Notes under the pieces: model-generated
Database searches by the model: none
The model's input: the letters and a program-made list of their open reading frames with translations, nothing else
What the model was told of the DNA's origin: nothing
In this document: piece by piece, positions 12,401-24,400 of the stretch
Position numbering within the stretch: position 1 is the first letter of the stretch
Layout: each line of letters begins with the position of its first letter
Assembly: GCA_013396995.1 (NCBI GenBank)
Contig: VWZP01002402.1
Coordinates: 149,704 to 213,703 of the forward strand
DNA length: 64,000 bases
From: Dicaeum eximium
Taxonomy: Eukaryota > Chordata > Aves > Passeriformes > Dicaeidae
Reading direction: 5' to 3'
Translations under genes and position numbers: made by a program

Positions 12401-15400
12401 TGTGTGTGAGGGCACAGCCTGCCCCAGAAGTGCAGGTGGATGCTGGTTTGCTGGCAGTGCCTCCTGAACCCTGCTGCCCTCGCACAGACCCTCGGCACTG
12501 TCCTGCTCCACTGGAATCTCTGAGCTGCCAGGTCCCGCTGCAGCTCCTGCATCCACGTGCAGGTTGCTGTGTGTGCCTGAGGAGGAGATCCTGGCCCTGC
12601 CCCTGCTCCTCAGACTGGGTTAACCAGGCACAGGTCACACCAAAGGGCTTGCAAGTAAATGGTTTTACAACTCAACATTTTTCCTCACCGTGCGCATTCA
12701 TAATCAGCTGTCTTTTTCTTCTTGGGTTTTTAGTTGGTTTCTTTTGTTTTTGTAACTCCCGTGTAGTTAGAAGATAAGAAATTCAATAGATTATCTTGTT
12801 TGTGGATACCTCCCATGCCTCATCTGCACATCACCCTTCTGAGACAGAGATGGGGCTTTGCAGTGGCCACTGTGGTGACCAGCAGGGAGCCTCTATGGGC
12901 AATGAAGGAGCCCCATTGTGTGCCCTCCCCGGGGCTGCTCTGTGCTTCCAGCAGTTCTCTGGGCTTCTGTGGCTGATTGTGAGTGTGGAGGAGGCAGGCA
13001 AACTCTAATTAGTCTTCTGTACTGCAGGCAGAGTGTAAGGGGTGGTTGTTTACAAATGAAAAGATAATTTCTAACTTGGATAAATGGGCCACGAAATGGC
13101 TGTGACAGGCTGTAATAGCAGTGGAAGCTCTGTTGTCACTTGAATCAAAACAAGGTTTAAAATGCATGAGGTGGAGGAAACAGACTCTGATGGTTTCAGA
13201 TGCATATTTTCATAATCTTCTCTGATATAAATGTTTTTGTCATTTAAGGTTGTATTTCCTTAGAGTAGGACAATGTTGTCCCTATCAGATAATTGTACTC
13301 TAGAGACAGTGTCTAGATTGTAAGTAAACGTTGGGAACTTGCTAAATCCTGGGCATGTGTAGTTCCCTGCACTCCTGAAGGAAATTGGGTGGATTTTGCC
13401 ACTTTTCCTGTCCACAGGAGATATGGAGCAGCAGCAAGACAATAACTCAGTTTGCAGGGATATGAAGTGTCTGTGTTGGTAGAGCTTTCTGCAGAGCAGG
13501 CTTTGATAAAAAGGTAATAAATTCTGGTCTGCAGCCATAGCTGTGGGATTACGGAGGCATCTGTAGCTTTTAGGGGGCCATATAAGCATCTTCTCTCTCC
13601 TGGTTTGTTTGTTTGTTTTTCCTCCAGAGGAGAGCCAGGCTTATTTTGAAAATAAGCTAAACTCAGTCCTGCTCTGGGATTTCCATGACTGCCAGCTCGT
13701 GCAGTTCAGCAGGGCTTTGTGTTACATTCTGGGGTGATGCTCAGAGACTTGCTGCAAGATGCAGAGAGGACTGCATTCCTCCCATCCACCTTCAGAAGAC
13801 ACTGGGATGCCAAATATGTATTTTTTTTCATATTTCCTTTTTTTTCCCCCCCCAGTCATCCTCCAGAAGTTAACAGGACTCTGACAAGTCACTGAAAGGT
13901 AGAATCAAGTGCCTGGCTATTGGTGTATGACAGGACCTTTTGATTCCTGTCAATTGCTCTCGCTGGAAGGACTGAAAACTGTTTTGTTTCTGTTCTAGGT
14001 TAATGGAGACAGCAAAAGAAATGACCAGGGAGTCCTTACCAATCAAATGCCTTGAAGCAGTTATCCTGGGGATGTATCCTTTCACATGCCTGTGACTTTT
14101 TCCACTGCAGCTCTGTTGAACACATTGCCCCTCACAGATGGTGTTTGAGAGGGTCTCAGCCAAAGGTGAGTGCCAGCAGCTTGGGGATCTGCCCTGGTAT
14201 CCATCACCAAGTTGCTGAATTGCCCGGGCTTGTAGGTAGGAGTTGGGATGCTGTGTGCCAGGTCACAAGTGTTGTGGTTTGGCCATGGGGCTTTGTCTCC
14301 TGCCCTGGTAATCTGCATAATGTCAGGCTCTGACCCAGAGTGCCCAGATAAGTACCTGCCTGCACAATCCTTGTTTTCTTTGTTAGCGCTTCTCTGTTGG
14401 TTGTTGTTGGAGCTTGGTAACACCCAAGGAAGTGGGTTCTGTTCTGTGTTTGTCTGATGTTTACGTGGCCAATGTTAGCTTTTGTCTCTGAACCCACAGC
14501 TGGGCTTTGTGCAGAAACATGTGGTACAGTTAAACATTTGAGCTTCCCCTTAACATAATGCTTCCTACTCAGTCTTCACTCACTGTCACACTGACTTGCT
14601 TCTCCGCCCTCTGGTGCTGTCACTGATAAATCAACCTGCACCATCCTAAAACACTGGAGGACGGCAAGGCAGGGCTGCAGGAACAGGTTGCCAGACACAT
14701 CTTGTCAGAAATGATCAAGTTTCACTTAAAACAAATCCCAACTAAAAATAAGCCCCAAAGCAAACTATCTCCTGGATGTCTGTGCAGTGTTTTGCTGGCT
14801 GCTGCTGCCCCCTCCCGTGGGAGAGGGAGCTGGCAGAGCCTGGCAGGTGGTGCCTGTGGGAATCCATGGCTGCTGGGGGCTGAGCTAAGTGTGCCAGGGA
14901 TAGGTCTCAGATTGGAGTCTGAGAGGTGGCTCTGGCTGATTGGGAATGCTGATGGGCTCTGCATACAGCTGGAGGGATTGGTCCTGGGGGCTTGATGTCA
15001 ATAAGAGACTCAAACCCCCTTGAAAGCCCTTCCAGAAGGAGAAATCATAGGATATCCTCACTTGGAAGGGACCCATGAGAACCACTGAAGTTCAGGCCCT
15101 GTGTTGTCTGAATGCTTCTTGAACTCTGTCAGGCTGCCTTGGTGCTGTGACCACTTCCCTGAGGAGCCTGTTCAGTGCCTGACCATCCTCTGGGTAAAGA
15201 ACCCTTTCCTAATATCCAGCCTAAACCTTCCTGACACAGCTTCAGGCCATTCCCTCGAGTCCTGTCACTGGGCACCACAGAGCAGAGATCAGTGCCTGCC
15301 CCAAATCTTCCCCTCAGGAGAAAGTTGCAGACTGTGATAAGGTCTCCCCTCAGTCTCCTCCAAGCTGAACAAGCCAGGTGACCTCAGCCACTCCCTGTAT

Positions 15401-18400
15401 GGCTTTCCCTCAAGGAGCATCTTCATTGCCCTATTTTGGATGCTCTCTAATAGATTTATATCCTTTTTATGTTGTGGGGGCAAACCTGCCCCCAGCACTG
15501 GAGGTGAGGCTGCCCCAGCTCAGAGCAGAGTGGGACAATCCCCTCCCTTGCCGGGCTGGCAATGCTGTGCCTGATGCCCCCCAGGACATGGTTGGCCCTC
15601 CTGGCTGCCAGAGCACTGCTGACTTGTGTTCCCTCTCTGTGGTGCTGCTCTCCAGCCTCTCATTCCCCAGTCTGTCCACTCAACTGGGCGTGCCCTGTCC
15701 CAGGTGCAGAATCTGGCACTTCCCTTGTTAAACTTCATAGGTTGGTGACTGCCCAGCTTTCCAATTTGTCAAGGTCTGTCTGCAGGGCCTCTCTGCCCTT
15801 GAGGGAGTCAGCAGCTCCTCCCAATTTTGTGTCATCAGCAGACTTGCTAAGCATTACCTTTGGGTCTTGCATCCAAGCAATTTGTGAAGATGTTGAACCA
15901 GCCTTAAAATGGAGCCCTGTGGAGCCCCACTAATGAGTGGTTGCCAGCCTGGGGTAACCCCATTTGCTGTAACCCTTTGTGTCTGACCTGTGAACCCGTT
16001 GCTCACCCATTGTGTTTTCTATTTCTCTAGCTCTATGTTGCATATTTTGTTCAGGAGAATACTGGGAGTGACAGTATTGAAAGCTTTCCTGAAGTCCAAA
16101 AGGTTTACATTAACTGATGTCCCTTGATGTCAGTGGGTCTGTTATGCTTGCCCTTGTGTCAGGGTTGTGTCCCAAACTATTTGAGGATGAAAGGAATGGG
16201 GGAAATAATCCCCAGGTGGAGTTGATGCTGCTCTGTAGTGTCAGTGTAGCTTGCAGTACTGTATTTCTAGCAGTGAACTGATTATTCCTCTTATCATGGG
16301 AGAAAAGGGTGGTTAGTGGCCTACAGATAAACATGAGAACCTGAAAATGTTGTTGCTGGCATTTTTGCTTGCCTCAAACCTGACTTGTGGGTTTAGTTTG
16401 GTGGTCGTGGGGTTTTTTTTTGAGAAGTGAAGGAAGCAAAATAGTTGAAAGCTATATTTTATACTATTTGTTGTCATTTGAAGTTTCTTCAGAGTTAAGA
16501 TGTGTATGAATTTTTCTGTCTCTAGTTGCTAATTAAAAAACCAAACTCAGGGCAAGCTTTCTTTTTTTTTTTTTTAAATTGAGAATGTTTAGTCAGGGGA
16601 GTGTATGGGACAGGCTTGTCTTGCTAGGACTTCTGCTTCCTGTCTTGGAAGTCTCTGTCTGAGAGCAGGGACTGTGTCCTGGCTGGTTGTCCAGTAACAG
16701 ATGCATTTAGGTTTACAAAATTCACACACTACAAACCCCAGGTATTTTGCTTGAGGTGTGGGTACACAAAGAGTGTGGCAGTGGTGAGTGGATGGGCCAC
16801 CTGAATTTGTGTGTCTGGGAGTTGGCTGGTACAGAGCCTGTGCCCATATGGAACCTCGTAATGCTGTGGTGCAGGTGCAGGATGAGGGCTTTTGGGAGGC
16901 ATCTTTGGCATGGCATGAGGGGAAGTTGGCTCTTTTGTGTCAGCCATGAGGTTTTGATCTTCAGCACTGCCCTCTGGATGCAGACATGGTGAGGCCATGC
17001 ATCCCAAGTGCTTTCCAGTGAAGATCTGCTTACCCTCTCCTGAGTTTCCAGCCAGTGCCTTCACACTGGCCTAAGCTGAGCAGCCCTGTGTGTGTGTTAA
17101 CCTCTGGTTCTATTCCATGTGTCTGGAAATAAGGTACTGCTGTGATTTGTGTGCTGGCAGGCCTTGAGTGTTGCTTGGATACTGAAAAAGCACAGCCCAC
17201 TCCAGTGGACCCTCGGTGTGAGCTTTCCTTCAAAGGCCAGCTCGCGCAGAGCGGCTTAGCGAGATGTCACTTTAATTGAGCTGCTCCCAGCTTGTGCAGT
17301 TGCCTTTTGCTGTGTGACTTCTTATAAAAAGCTTCTATAATCCCTCTTGGTGTGGAATTAAGTTTTGCATAATTGCCTATGCACTTGATCTTGGAGCATT
17401 TTTATAGGGCAGTGAGGTAAAGTACTGAGCTACCCTGTCTGCACACACTGAGGAAGCAGCTGCTCTGAGATGACCGAAAGCTCAAGCAAATCTTCCAGTA
17501 TTATTTTGCAGCAGTCTGCACAGCTCTTTTTCTCTGTGTAGCTGTCTGAACTGGCTTCACATCTCTCTGCTTACATGATCTGCTTGTCAGTGCCTAACCA
17601 GAAGCATTTCTCCTGCTGTCTTCCTCAGGGCATTTCTCAGTTCAGTTGTAAATCAGCTGAGTAATGGTGCGTTCAGCCCACTCTTTATGAGCAAAGATCC
17701 AATTGATTTGAGCTCATGAAAGGGAATAGTAAACTAGAAAGTGGCAAGGGAATTTTATCTGTGCTGCATTCACTTTATTAAAATGTGGAGAGCAAAATAT
17801 CAGAGGGGGGAGAGGGAAGCTGCACACTGTATCCCTCCTTGGGGAGTATTGTGGAGCACGTCCGCGTTGGTTGAGCATAAATCACTCCCGTTGCCTTCAG
17901 CATCCTTCTCCCAGTTCATGTGAGGTAACGTTTGGACCTGCACAGGGTATTAGAGCCCCTGGCCAGTAATATCATTAAACAAGGAAGAGAAGAGCAAAAG
18001 TGTCTCAGGGGTGAGAAATTATTCAATAGCTTCTGCACTGTTCCTTCTGTGGATGCAATCAGTGGATGATGTTTATCACCACTAGAGACCTGGGTCCATC
18101 CATCTCCTCCAGGGCAGCAGGTACATCCCCAGGCTGGGAGCAAGTGTTTTCAGTAAGGGGGAGAGTTTCTTGCAGTCATTGCAGGATACTGATGTCCATG
18201 TAGTGCTCCTCTTTGCCTCCTGAATGCTTGTCTACAGCTTGACCCACTTGCTAACTGTAGCCAGGCACTGGAGAGTAGGTTTCTCAAGCTAAGGGATGTC
18301 ACCCTGGCAGTCCTGCTTTGGGAAGCTGAACCAGCTGCTTGAGCCTTTCCTACATGGACCCTGGAGCTGCCAGGGGGAACTCTGGGCCCTCTGTGTAGAC

Positions 18401-21400
18401 AAAATCCAGATGTGGGCTCAGTAGCACTCTGCCTCACAGTAAGCTATCTCAAGCCCATGGGAAATGCTATCTGACTCCAGCTGGAAACCTCTCTGAGTGT
18501 TTATTGCTGGTGGTTGGGGGCCCTCTGAGCAGTTGCTTGGAAAACCAACTCTTCTGGTTTTACTGACGCCTTATTGATGGTTTTAAAGCATGAGATTTAT
18601 TTTCCTCCTGCTCCACGTGCTGCTCTGTGCTAGCAGCTTCAGTACTGCTGATGTAACTAGAGCTGCTTCCTTGCTCCCCAGCATGCTGCCATCCCTCCAG
18701 CTCGCTGCTGTCCAGTGGCACTTGCTCATGGCCCCAGCCCATGGGAGTGGCAGGAGAGGGGAGAACCAGGCATCCTTTAGTTTTCTGTGCTCATCTTGAC
18801 CAGGCTTCAGCAAAAACACCCTTGCTGGGCTCTTAGGACATGAAGCACTGCCCCTTTTCAGGTATGGAAAGAAAACCACTTCATGTGGTTGGTGATTGCC
18901 CATCTCTCCAATTTGTTGACATCTCTGCAGCACCTCTCTGCCCTTGAAGGATTCAACAGCTCTTCTCAGTTCTGTGCTGTCCCCAGACTTACTTATTCCT
19001 TTGAGTTCTGCGTCCACATTGTTAATTAAGATGTTGAAGAGACCTGGGCTGAGGATGGAGCCCTGCAGAACCCCTCTAGTGACTGGACTCTGGGCTGATG
19101 TTACCAATTCACTAGGACTCTTGTGCCTGACCTGTGAGCTTCTTCTGCTTCAGTTTCTGCCTGTTGTCTCTTGTCCTGGTTGGTTGGTGCCAACCAGGAC
19201 AAGAGAAGAGCTTGGCTCCATCATCTTGATCATCATGAAGACCCAGGATTAGGAGGCCACTGAGCTTTGCTGCAGCTGCTTTTGCCCTCTCCTGCTCTGC
19301 ACTGCTTCTCTATTGTGACATGTAATTCACTCCCTGACTCTCCATCCTGCAGTTACAGTCCCAGCTCAGAACTGTGATTACAGCTGCAGCATTGCTGTGT
19401 GCTTGCCTTTTGTTTGCCACAATACAGCTCTCCTTGGGCAGAGCAGAAAGGAAAAGCTGTAATAATGATGCATGGACAGAGGGGAAGATCTGACGTGCCT
19501 TTCCAGCCCATTTGCTGTGTATTTCATCTCGGGTGGGGACTCTCATTAACCAGTCCCTCAGCAGAAGCAACCTGTACCTAAAGGTTAATTTCCACAGCAG
19601 TTGTTGCTGCGTTATTTGATGGTGGGTAATTTCTGCCCTCAAAAGATTCTTTTACTCCTACTAAGTATTTAATGAGATTAAATTGCAACTTCTCTGAGCC
19701 CTCGTGGCAGAAGTGTATATGTGTGGTGGGTGGCCACCAAAGCTTTGTATAGACTTAACAGAAAGGCACTTGGGGAGCAGAGTGAAAACCCTTTCATAAT
19801 GAGGGGGAAAAATAGTGGTGATGTTTGAAAGCTTCACAGGTGTTAATAAAAGACAGTGCTTTTTCAGTTACACAGAATGATAAATACAATGGGCTTTTCC
19901 AAGAATCAGTCTGTAGGACACAAATTATTGTAACATAACTTTGATGTACACAGGATGCACCTTTTAAGGCCCAAAGCAAGGTGACCTTTTAAATGAGTGT
20001 GTGCTGTGAGTGCATAATGGCACTGGGCCCCATTCTGCACTTGCAGTGTATTAATAATCTTTAATTATAAATCATCTACTGATGGTGGGGTGGAGGTATT
20101 TTTCTTGGAGACGCTAGTCCTAAGGCAGCAGTGATCCAGTGAGACCACCTAAGGCCAACAGAGCTGTTTCTGTTCTGTGTAGGTGATGTCAGGGTGGGCT
20201 TTGGCAGTCGCTGCAGGGTGTCTGTGCTTGATGGCAGTGGGGCAGGAGGTGGGTGCACGTGGCCTTGGCTGGGTGACAGATGTGTGTGCTAGGGAGGTCT
20301 GTGCTCTGCTGTGCACAGTCTTCCAGACTCATGGTCGTACAGCCAGTGAAGTGCACTGAGAGCTGAGCCCACAGTGTTGTCTGTTCCTTTACCCTCTAAC
20401 ACATTTTCTCTAGGCTGCTAAAGCCAATGACATCTAGCACTGAATGCAGCTAAACATGCTTGACGTGGAACTGAAAAGCTTCCCTGTGGCTGTTCCAAAA
20501 GTTCTGTGCCAATGTGTTTCTCTTGCTTGGTTTTTTGTTTGTTTGTTTGTGAAACTCCTTGCTCTTGACTTCAGATTCTAGGCAGTTCATGAACCTCTTA
20601 TTAGTTGGTTTCTGCATTTACCCAGAAGCCAAAAGTTTGAATTTGTGAAATTGAACAAACACTGGGTGAAACATCCCCCTGAGAAAATGGTTTAGAGAGA
20701 GAGATGAGAGACACTGGATGCTTTTCATGCATCCCTATAGAACGAAGAGGGGAAATGTGGGGTGCAGGCAGGGGTCAGCATCCCAGGGAGTCACACTGGT
20801 GGCGAGGTGGTGGCATGTCAAGCTGGGCAGAATCAGAACGGAGCCCAAATTGTGTTTTGCAGTCTTGATACAAAGGCTTTTTTGTGCTCTCAGTTTCCCA
20901 GCAGCTGTCAGACAGCCATGCTATGCAGGCAGGGGAGGAAGGCTGGTCACAATAACATCCCAGGATATCTCAGCTGTGCGGTGGCTCTTGTTTCACTGCT
21001 GTTAAATACCTCCTTTTTGGGCATGGGGTAGGGAGAGGAGGGGATGCTGGCGATCCCCAGAGCAGAATCCTTGACAGAGCAGGTTCCTGCAGCTTCAGTG
21101 GGAACTGAGCCCACTCCTCCATCTGTCAGGATGCCCTGACACTATCCTGGCAGCGCTGCCTTTTGGGCCGGTGTATTTTGTAGTGGCAGCACCATGACCA
21201 ACTGACTCAGGGAATGGCTCCAAGGTTACAGCAGGTGCCTCTGGCTGGAGTAACCCCAGGCTGGAGCCTTTTGCTACAGCCTTTTCTGGTCATCCCTCCT
21301 CCATCCCCCAGGCGTGGGTGGGGGCCTCAGCTGCAGAGGGGGAGGGCACCTGCTGTCCCAGGGGCCAGGTGCCAGCACGTGGAGCCAGGGTGAGTTTCAG

Positions 21401-24400
21401 CTGTCCCAGGATTAGCAGCAGGGACAGCTACGCGTGCAGCGTAGGTGCTGACGCAAAGCTGCTTGCGTGAGGGATTCTCAGCCTGTCCTTTCCCTGGCAC
21501 GGGCCAGCAGCCTCCCAGGGAGGTGACCTGCACGTAGCTCCCCTCTGAGGTCACACACACACTGGCACAGAGCTTGGTCCTGGCCTCTGCACGTGATGCC
21601 TTTGAATGGCCAGTCAGTGATTCCAGGGACAGGGTTTGCTTTTTAAGAGCGTTGTTTCTGACCATACCTCTGTGCTTATCTAATTAATTATTCATCTTGG
21701 ACTTTTCCTTTGGTTCCTCTCAGCAATGTGTTACAAGGGTAACATGCTAAAACACTCTGTATGAGGCGTGGCAGTGTCAAGGGCCAGTTTACATTAGGAA
21801 AGGCAGATGGTCACCTTGAGAGGAATAAATCCAAATTTCTTGGTACTATTTGAAGACATGAGGAAATGAGGCTCAGTAAAGTTGTATCAAACCCTCAAGA
21901 AAGGGAGGTAAACACCTTTTCCCTTTGGAAGTGTGGAAGTTTGGTGTTGGTATCAAATGGGGAGCTTCCACAGATCTAGGGAGGGTGGTCTCTCTTGGGG
22001 TGAGCTGACCTGAACAGTGTTGTGGTTTTTATCTTTCCCCTAAGTGTGATTAAGAGTCATGCCCTTCCCTGTCTGAACCATTTAATCTTATTTTCCAAGC
22101 AGTGGAACGGGCTTTGGCAGCGTTGGCTGTATCTGGGCACAGTGAGAACAAGTTTGTGATTACAAGAAAGCCCTTTGCCCTGGCAGTTAAAAACCCCAAA
22201 CCTGCTGAAGGTGTCTTACAGGTGTAGTTGTACCTGCTGCTTTCCCAGCATCGTTGTTACCTTGATGCAGTGCCCCTCAGCTACTTAACAAACGGGCAGC
22301 CCTCCGTGGAACGATTCCCCATCAGCTTTAAAACCCACTTCTCAGGGAACTATTTTCATCACGTGGTGCTTGGGATTTACTGCAACGGCCGCTACGGCTC
22401 GCTGGGCATGAGCAGGCGATCGGATCTGATGGACAAACCTCTCACGTACCGAACTCTGAGCGACCTCATCTTCGAATTTGAAGACTCCTATAAAAAGTAC
22501 TTGCATTCAGTCAAAAAAGTCAAAATCGGATTGTATGTCCCGCACGAGCCGCACAGCTTCCAGCCCATCGAGTGGAAACAGCTGGTCCTCAACGTGTCCA
22601 AAATGATGCGCACAGAAGTCAGGAAGGAGCTGGAGAAGTTTGCCAGGGATATGAGGATGAAGGTAGGTCCGTGCACATGGATGTTGGGCTCAGGAGGCAG
22701 CTGTGCCTTGTCCCATCCTGCAGAGATGGGTCTTGCTGTGTGTCAGCCTGAGATCATGCAGGTATCAGGTGTGCTGGGGTGGGTGCTTGCATCTGCCTCG
22801 GTGCTGCTTCTGCAGGATTTGGTGTTCAGGGATTTGGTGTTGAAGGATTTGGGCCTTCAAGCCCGTACAGCTATTTAGTTGAAGGATCTCCCCTTTAGCC
22901 TGGGAAACGCTTGAACCCATACTTGTCCCTGGCTATCAGGGAGCTGTTGTCTTGTTTGCTTTCCTCAATGACTCCAGAAGAAGGTGGTTGGGAAGCATCA
23001 GCATGGCTGGTGCTGGAACTGCTGGGAAGAGTGGCCTGGTCACAGGCAGGGGTGTCTGCGTTTTCCACCTGAGCTGCAGGAGGTGCCATGGGACATCTGT
23101 GTCAGTGGTTGCCTCTCCTTGCAGGACATGCCAGGAGGCTGATGTCCACCACCCTCAGCTAAATCACAGAGTAGGTTATGTGGGAAAGGTGAGTAAAGCG
23201 ACTCCCTGACAGACTTCCCTGCTGGCTGGTTGGACTGAAGAGCTCATTGGGAAACAAAGGGGAGACAGGGCAGGCTTCCAGGGGCCTGGAGGGTTTGGCT
23301 GCCCTTGGGGATGAGGGGTGTCCCTGACCGTGCCTCTGAGCCTGGCATGGGCAAGGAGCTGTTTGTGGTCGTGGTGGAAGCTGATTTGGTGCCTGTCCAG
23401 CTGGCTGCCAGCAGCAAGAGCAGAGCAGGTGTGTTGCTAAGAATGGGTCTGGCTCTTGTGGAGAGGTATGTGGCATCGTGTCCAAGTTATTCTGGGCTCT
23501 CGTCCCCTTCCCTGCTAAAGGACGGCTCCTACGTAGCAGCCACGTGCCTTCTTGGCTGAGGCACCTGCCCCCTTGCCCTGACCTTGGAGTGAGCCTTGCC
23601 AGTGGCATCGTAGCCCCTATGTTCTGCTGCTACCTCCCCTGGCAAGGAGTTTTGAGGGCCACCTTGTACCATGCTATCACCTTAAGCAGATGGGCTTGAT
23701 TACTGATGTAATTAAGTTTGATTTTTTTCCTTCTTCTCTATTCATATGCTTTTAATACTATCCAGAGAGCAAACAGCTGAAGCAGGTTCAAGTTGGAGAT
23801 GTCCATATGGATGGATGACTTACTGAATTTTGTACTTGCTTTTGATAGAGAGACTGGCTCTCTGTCTGCACTGAGCTCTGACACTGGGTCTGGTCCTGGT
23901 GAGTGCCTCAGGGCCGGGACCACAGCCCTGAACCCTTGAAGGTTGAAGGCTCTACATCTGATCTTTCCCTTGAGTTGCTACAGAATTCAGAGGGCTTCCA
24001 TTGTGAGTGGGCTGAGTTTGGAGGATCAGGTTTTTAAAGCAGTCCAGCGTGTGAGTGTAATGCTGATGGCCCTCTGACATTGGAGGGCCTGGAGGATGGG
24101 GGCAAGTTGGAGACATACTGAAAAGCCTCACTGTCAGAGTTCAGCTGCCAGCCTGAGAGATGATCACCTCTGTTTGTTGAGGGAAAAGCTGGAGAGCGTG
24201 ATTTGGCTGCCTGAGTTTCTTTCAGCTGAGGCTCAAAGCCATTTTTCTTATCTCTTGCTGTTGCCAGCTCTGAAGAAAGCCGTGGATGAGACAGTATTCA
24301 GCTGGGAACTGAACTGGTGACACCAACTAATTTTTGCAGGGGGCCCCTGAACAGCTATCACATGATAACAGCTTTGAGTTCCTCTTAACCTGGGCAGGGT

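Larger units (their letters stand above)
5831..13998 (+). other. VASH2: VASH2 intron (U2-type), 8.2 kb
   Basis: The intron runs from GTAAGT to TTCTGTTCTAG. It contains a CR1 3' tail at 7469-7742 and an A/C-rich, G-free tract at 11512-11644. No other gene or exon was recognised. Confidence 0.8.
14074..22280 (+). other. VASH2: VASH2 intron with U12-type splice signals, 8.2 kb
   Basis: The donor is GTATCCTTTC. A branch-site-like ACCTTGAT at 22259-22266 has its adenosine about 15 nt from the acceptor AG at 22279-22280. An AG at 22269-22270 is passed over. The intron holds two antisense CR1 pieces (15042-16130, 18885-19140) and a long hairpin at 19167-19206. Confidence 0.82.

Noticed and set aside
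12077..12777. Long open frames on both strands (159 and 199 codons)
   Set aside because: They are opposite-strand shadows in a stop-poor intron segment without any known motif.
18583..19107. A 174-codon minus-strand frame containing a reverse-transcriptase motif
   Set aside because: Only its first part is RT; this is a decayed CR1 fragment, not a host gene.
22228..22280. Met-initiated extension upstream of the main VASH2 exon
   Set aside because: It is the intronic part of the frame; the CCCCTCAG acceptor and homology place the exon start at 22281.
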